From the NCBI RefSeq assembly GCF_016925675.1, contig NZ_CP070506.1, forward strand, positions 2,974,501-3,038,500: a stretch of DNA of 64,000 bases. Direction: 5' to 3'. The stretch's first letter is position 1; each line of letters opens with the position of its first letter. Below are positions 63,932 through 64,000 of this stretch, one piece after another. The notes under the pieces are model-generated. The model made no database searches. It was not told where the DNA came from and saw nothing but the letters and a program-made list of their open reading frames with translations. A program made the translations under genes and the position numbers. The DNA comes from Pseudomonas hygromyciniae. Its GTDB lineage: Bacteria > Pseudomonadota > Gammaproteobacteria > Pseudomonadales > Pseudomonadaceae.

Positions 63932-64000
63932 ATGAGCACCGAAGACAAGCGCGTCCGTGAATTCGCGTATCAGATCTGGGAGTCCGAAGGTAAGCCCGAA
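63932..64000 (+). CDS. Start of a DUF2934-like protein (partial)
   Basis: The ATG at 63932, with GAGGAG upstream, opens a frame reading S-T-E-D-K-R-V-R-E-F-A-Y-Q-I-W-E-S-E-G, which matches the short DUF2934 domain (A-Y-x-I-W-E-x-E-G). The gene leaves the window after 23 codons. In pseudomonads a DUF2934 gene lies between treY and glgX in this operon, so glgX probably follows outside. Confidence 0.8.
   Translation, partial: MSTEDKRVREFAYQIWESEGKPE

Noticed and set aside
1..64000. tRNA or rRNA genes and tRNA-linked attachment sites
   Set aside because: I saw no tRNA-like cloverleaf or rRNA sequence by eye near either recombinase. A covariance-model scan was not possible, so a missed tRNA cannot be fully excluded.

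Overview
The window looks like a chromosomal segment of a fluorescent-group Pseudomonas carrying several accessory blocks. The evidence is a cysD-cysNC pair with a fused APS kinase, an arn lipid A modification operon, a glgA-treZ-malQ-treY operon ordered as in other pseudomonads, REP-type palindromes, and high GC with C/G-ending codons. This assignment rests on gene content and recalled family knowledge, not on a search.

Layout. (1) 1-1200: small unknown genes and fragments. (2) 1479-12698: a long minus-strand operon read away from a divergent NhaR-like LysR gene. It holds hpf, a membrane protein, a TerC/Alx transporter, a DUF6671-like protein, pyrC, ilvD, small unknowns, sua5, an unknown, murF, sbtA and sbtB. 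Most junctions overlap or lie within 10 nt. (3) 12968-15829: cysNC and cysD. (4) 16024-19506: a KfrA-like protein divergent from a tyrosine recombinase, then an AT-rich DUF4238-like gene. (5) 19517-34675: a chaperone-usher fimbrial cluster with a Pvr/Rcs-type phosphorelay, including two hybrid kinases, a REC-EAL phosphodiesterase and a NarL-type regulator. Its second chaperone is split by an IS30-family element. (6) 34701-36499: a 181-bp REP-containing tandem array, a second tyrosine recombinase and nested inverted repeats. (7) 36549-47108: a secreted protein and arnC-A-D-T-E-F-ugd plus a second ArnT-like transferase, with no arnB. (8) 47261-55207: mixed core-type genes, a ParE/RHH toxin-antitoxin pair and a decayed hydrolase. 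(9) 55750-64000: glgA, treZ, malQ, treY and the start of a DUF2934-like gene.

The strongest candidates for something undescribed are the NhaR-divergent operon, which combines bicarbonate transport, ribosome hibernation and spare copies of housekeeping enzymes, and the Rcs-box-like 14-mer that precedes all three transcription units of the fimbrial cluster.

Caution: nine genes (sbtA, murF, nhaR-like, kfrA-like, first chaperone, acyl-CoA dehydrogenase, glgA, treZ, treY) are broken only by single-base indels that fall in homopolymer runs. Each is restored to normal family length by correcting them. These are probably sequencing errors, so I annotate the genes over their full corrected spans. The DUF4238-like gene is also frameshifted, but I could not locate that indel. 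The IS30 insertion and the hydrolase remnant are different and look like real gene inactivation.
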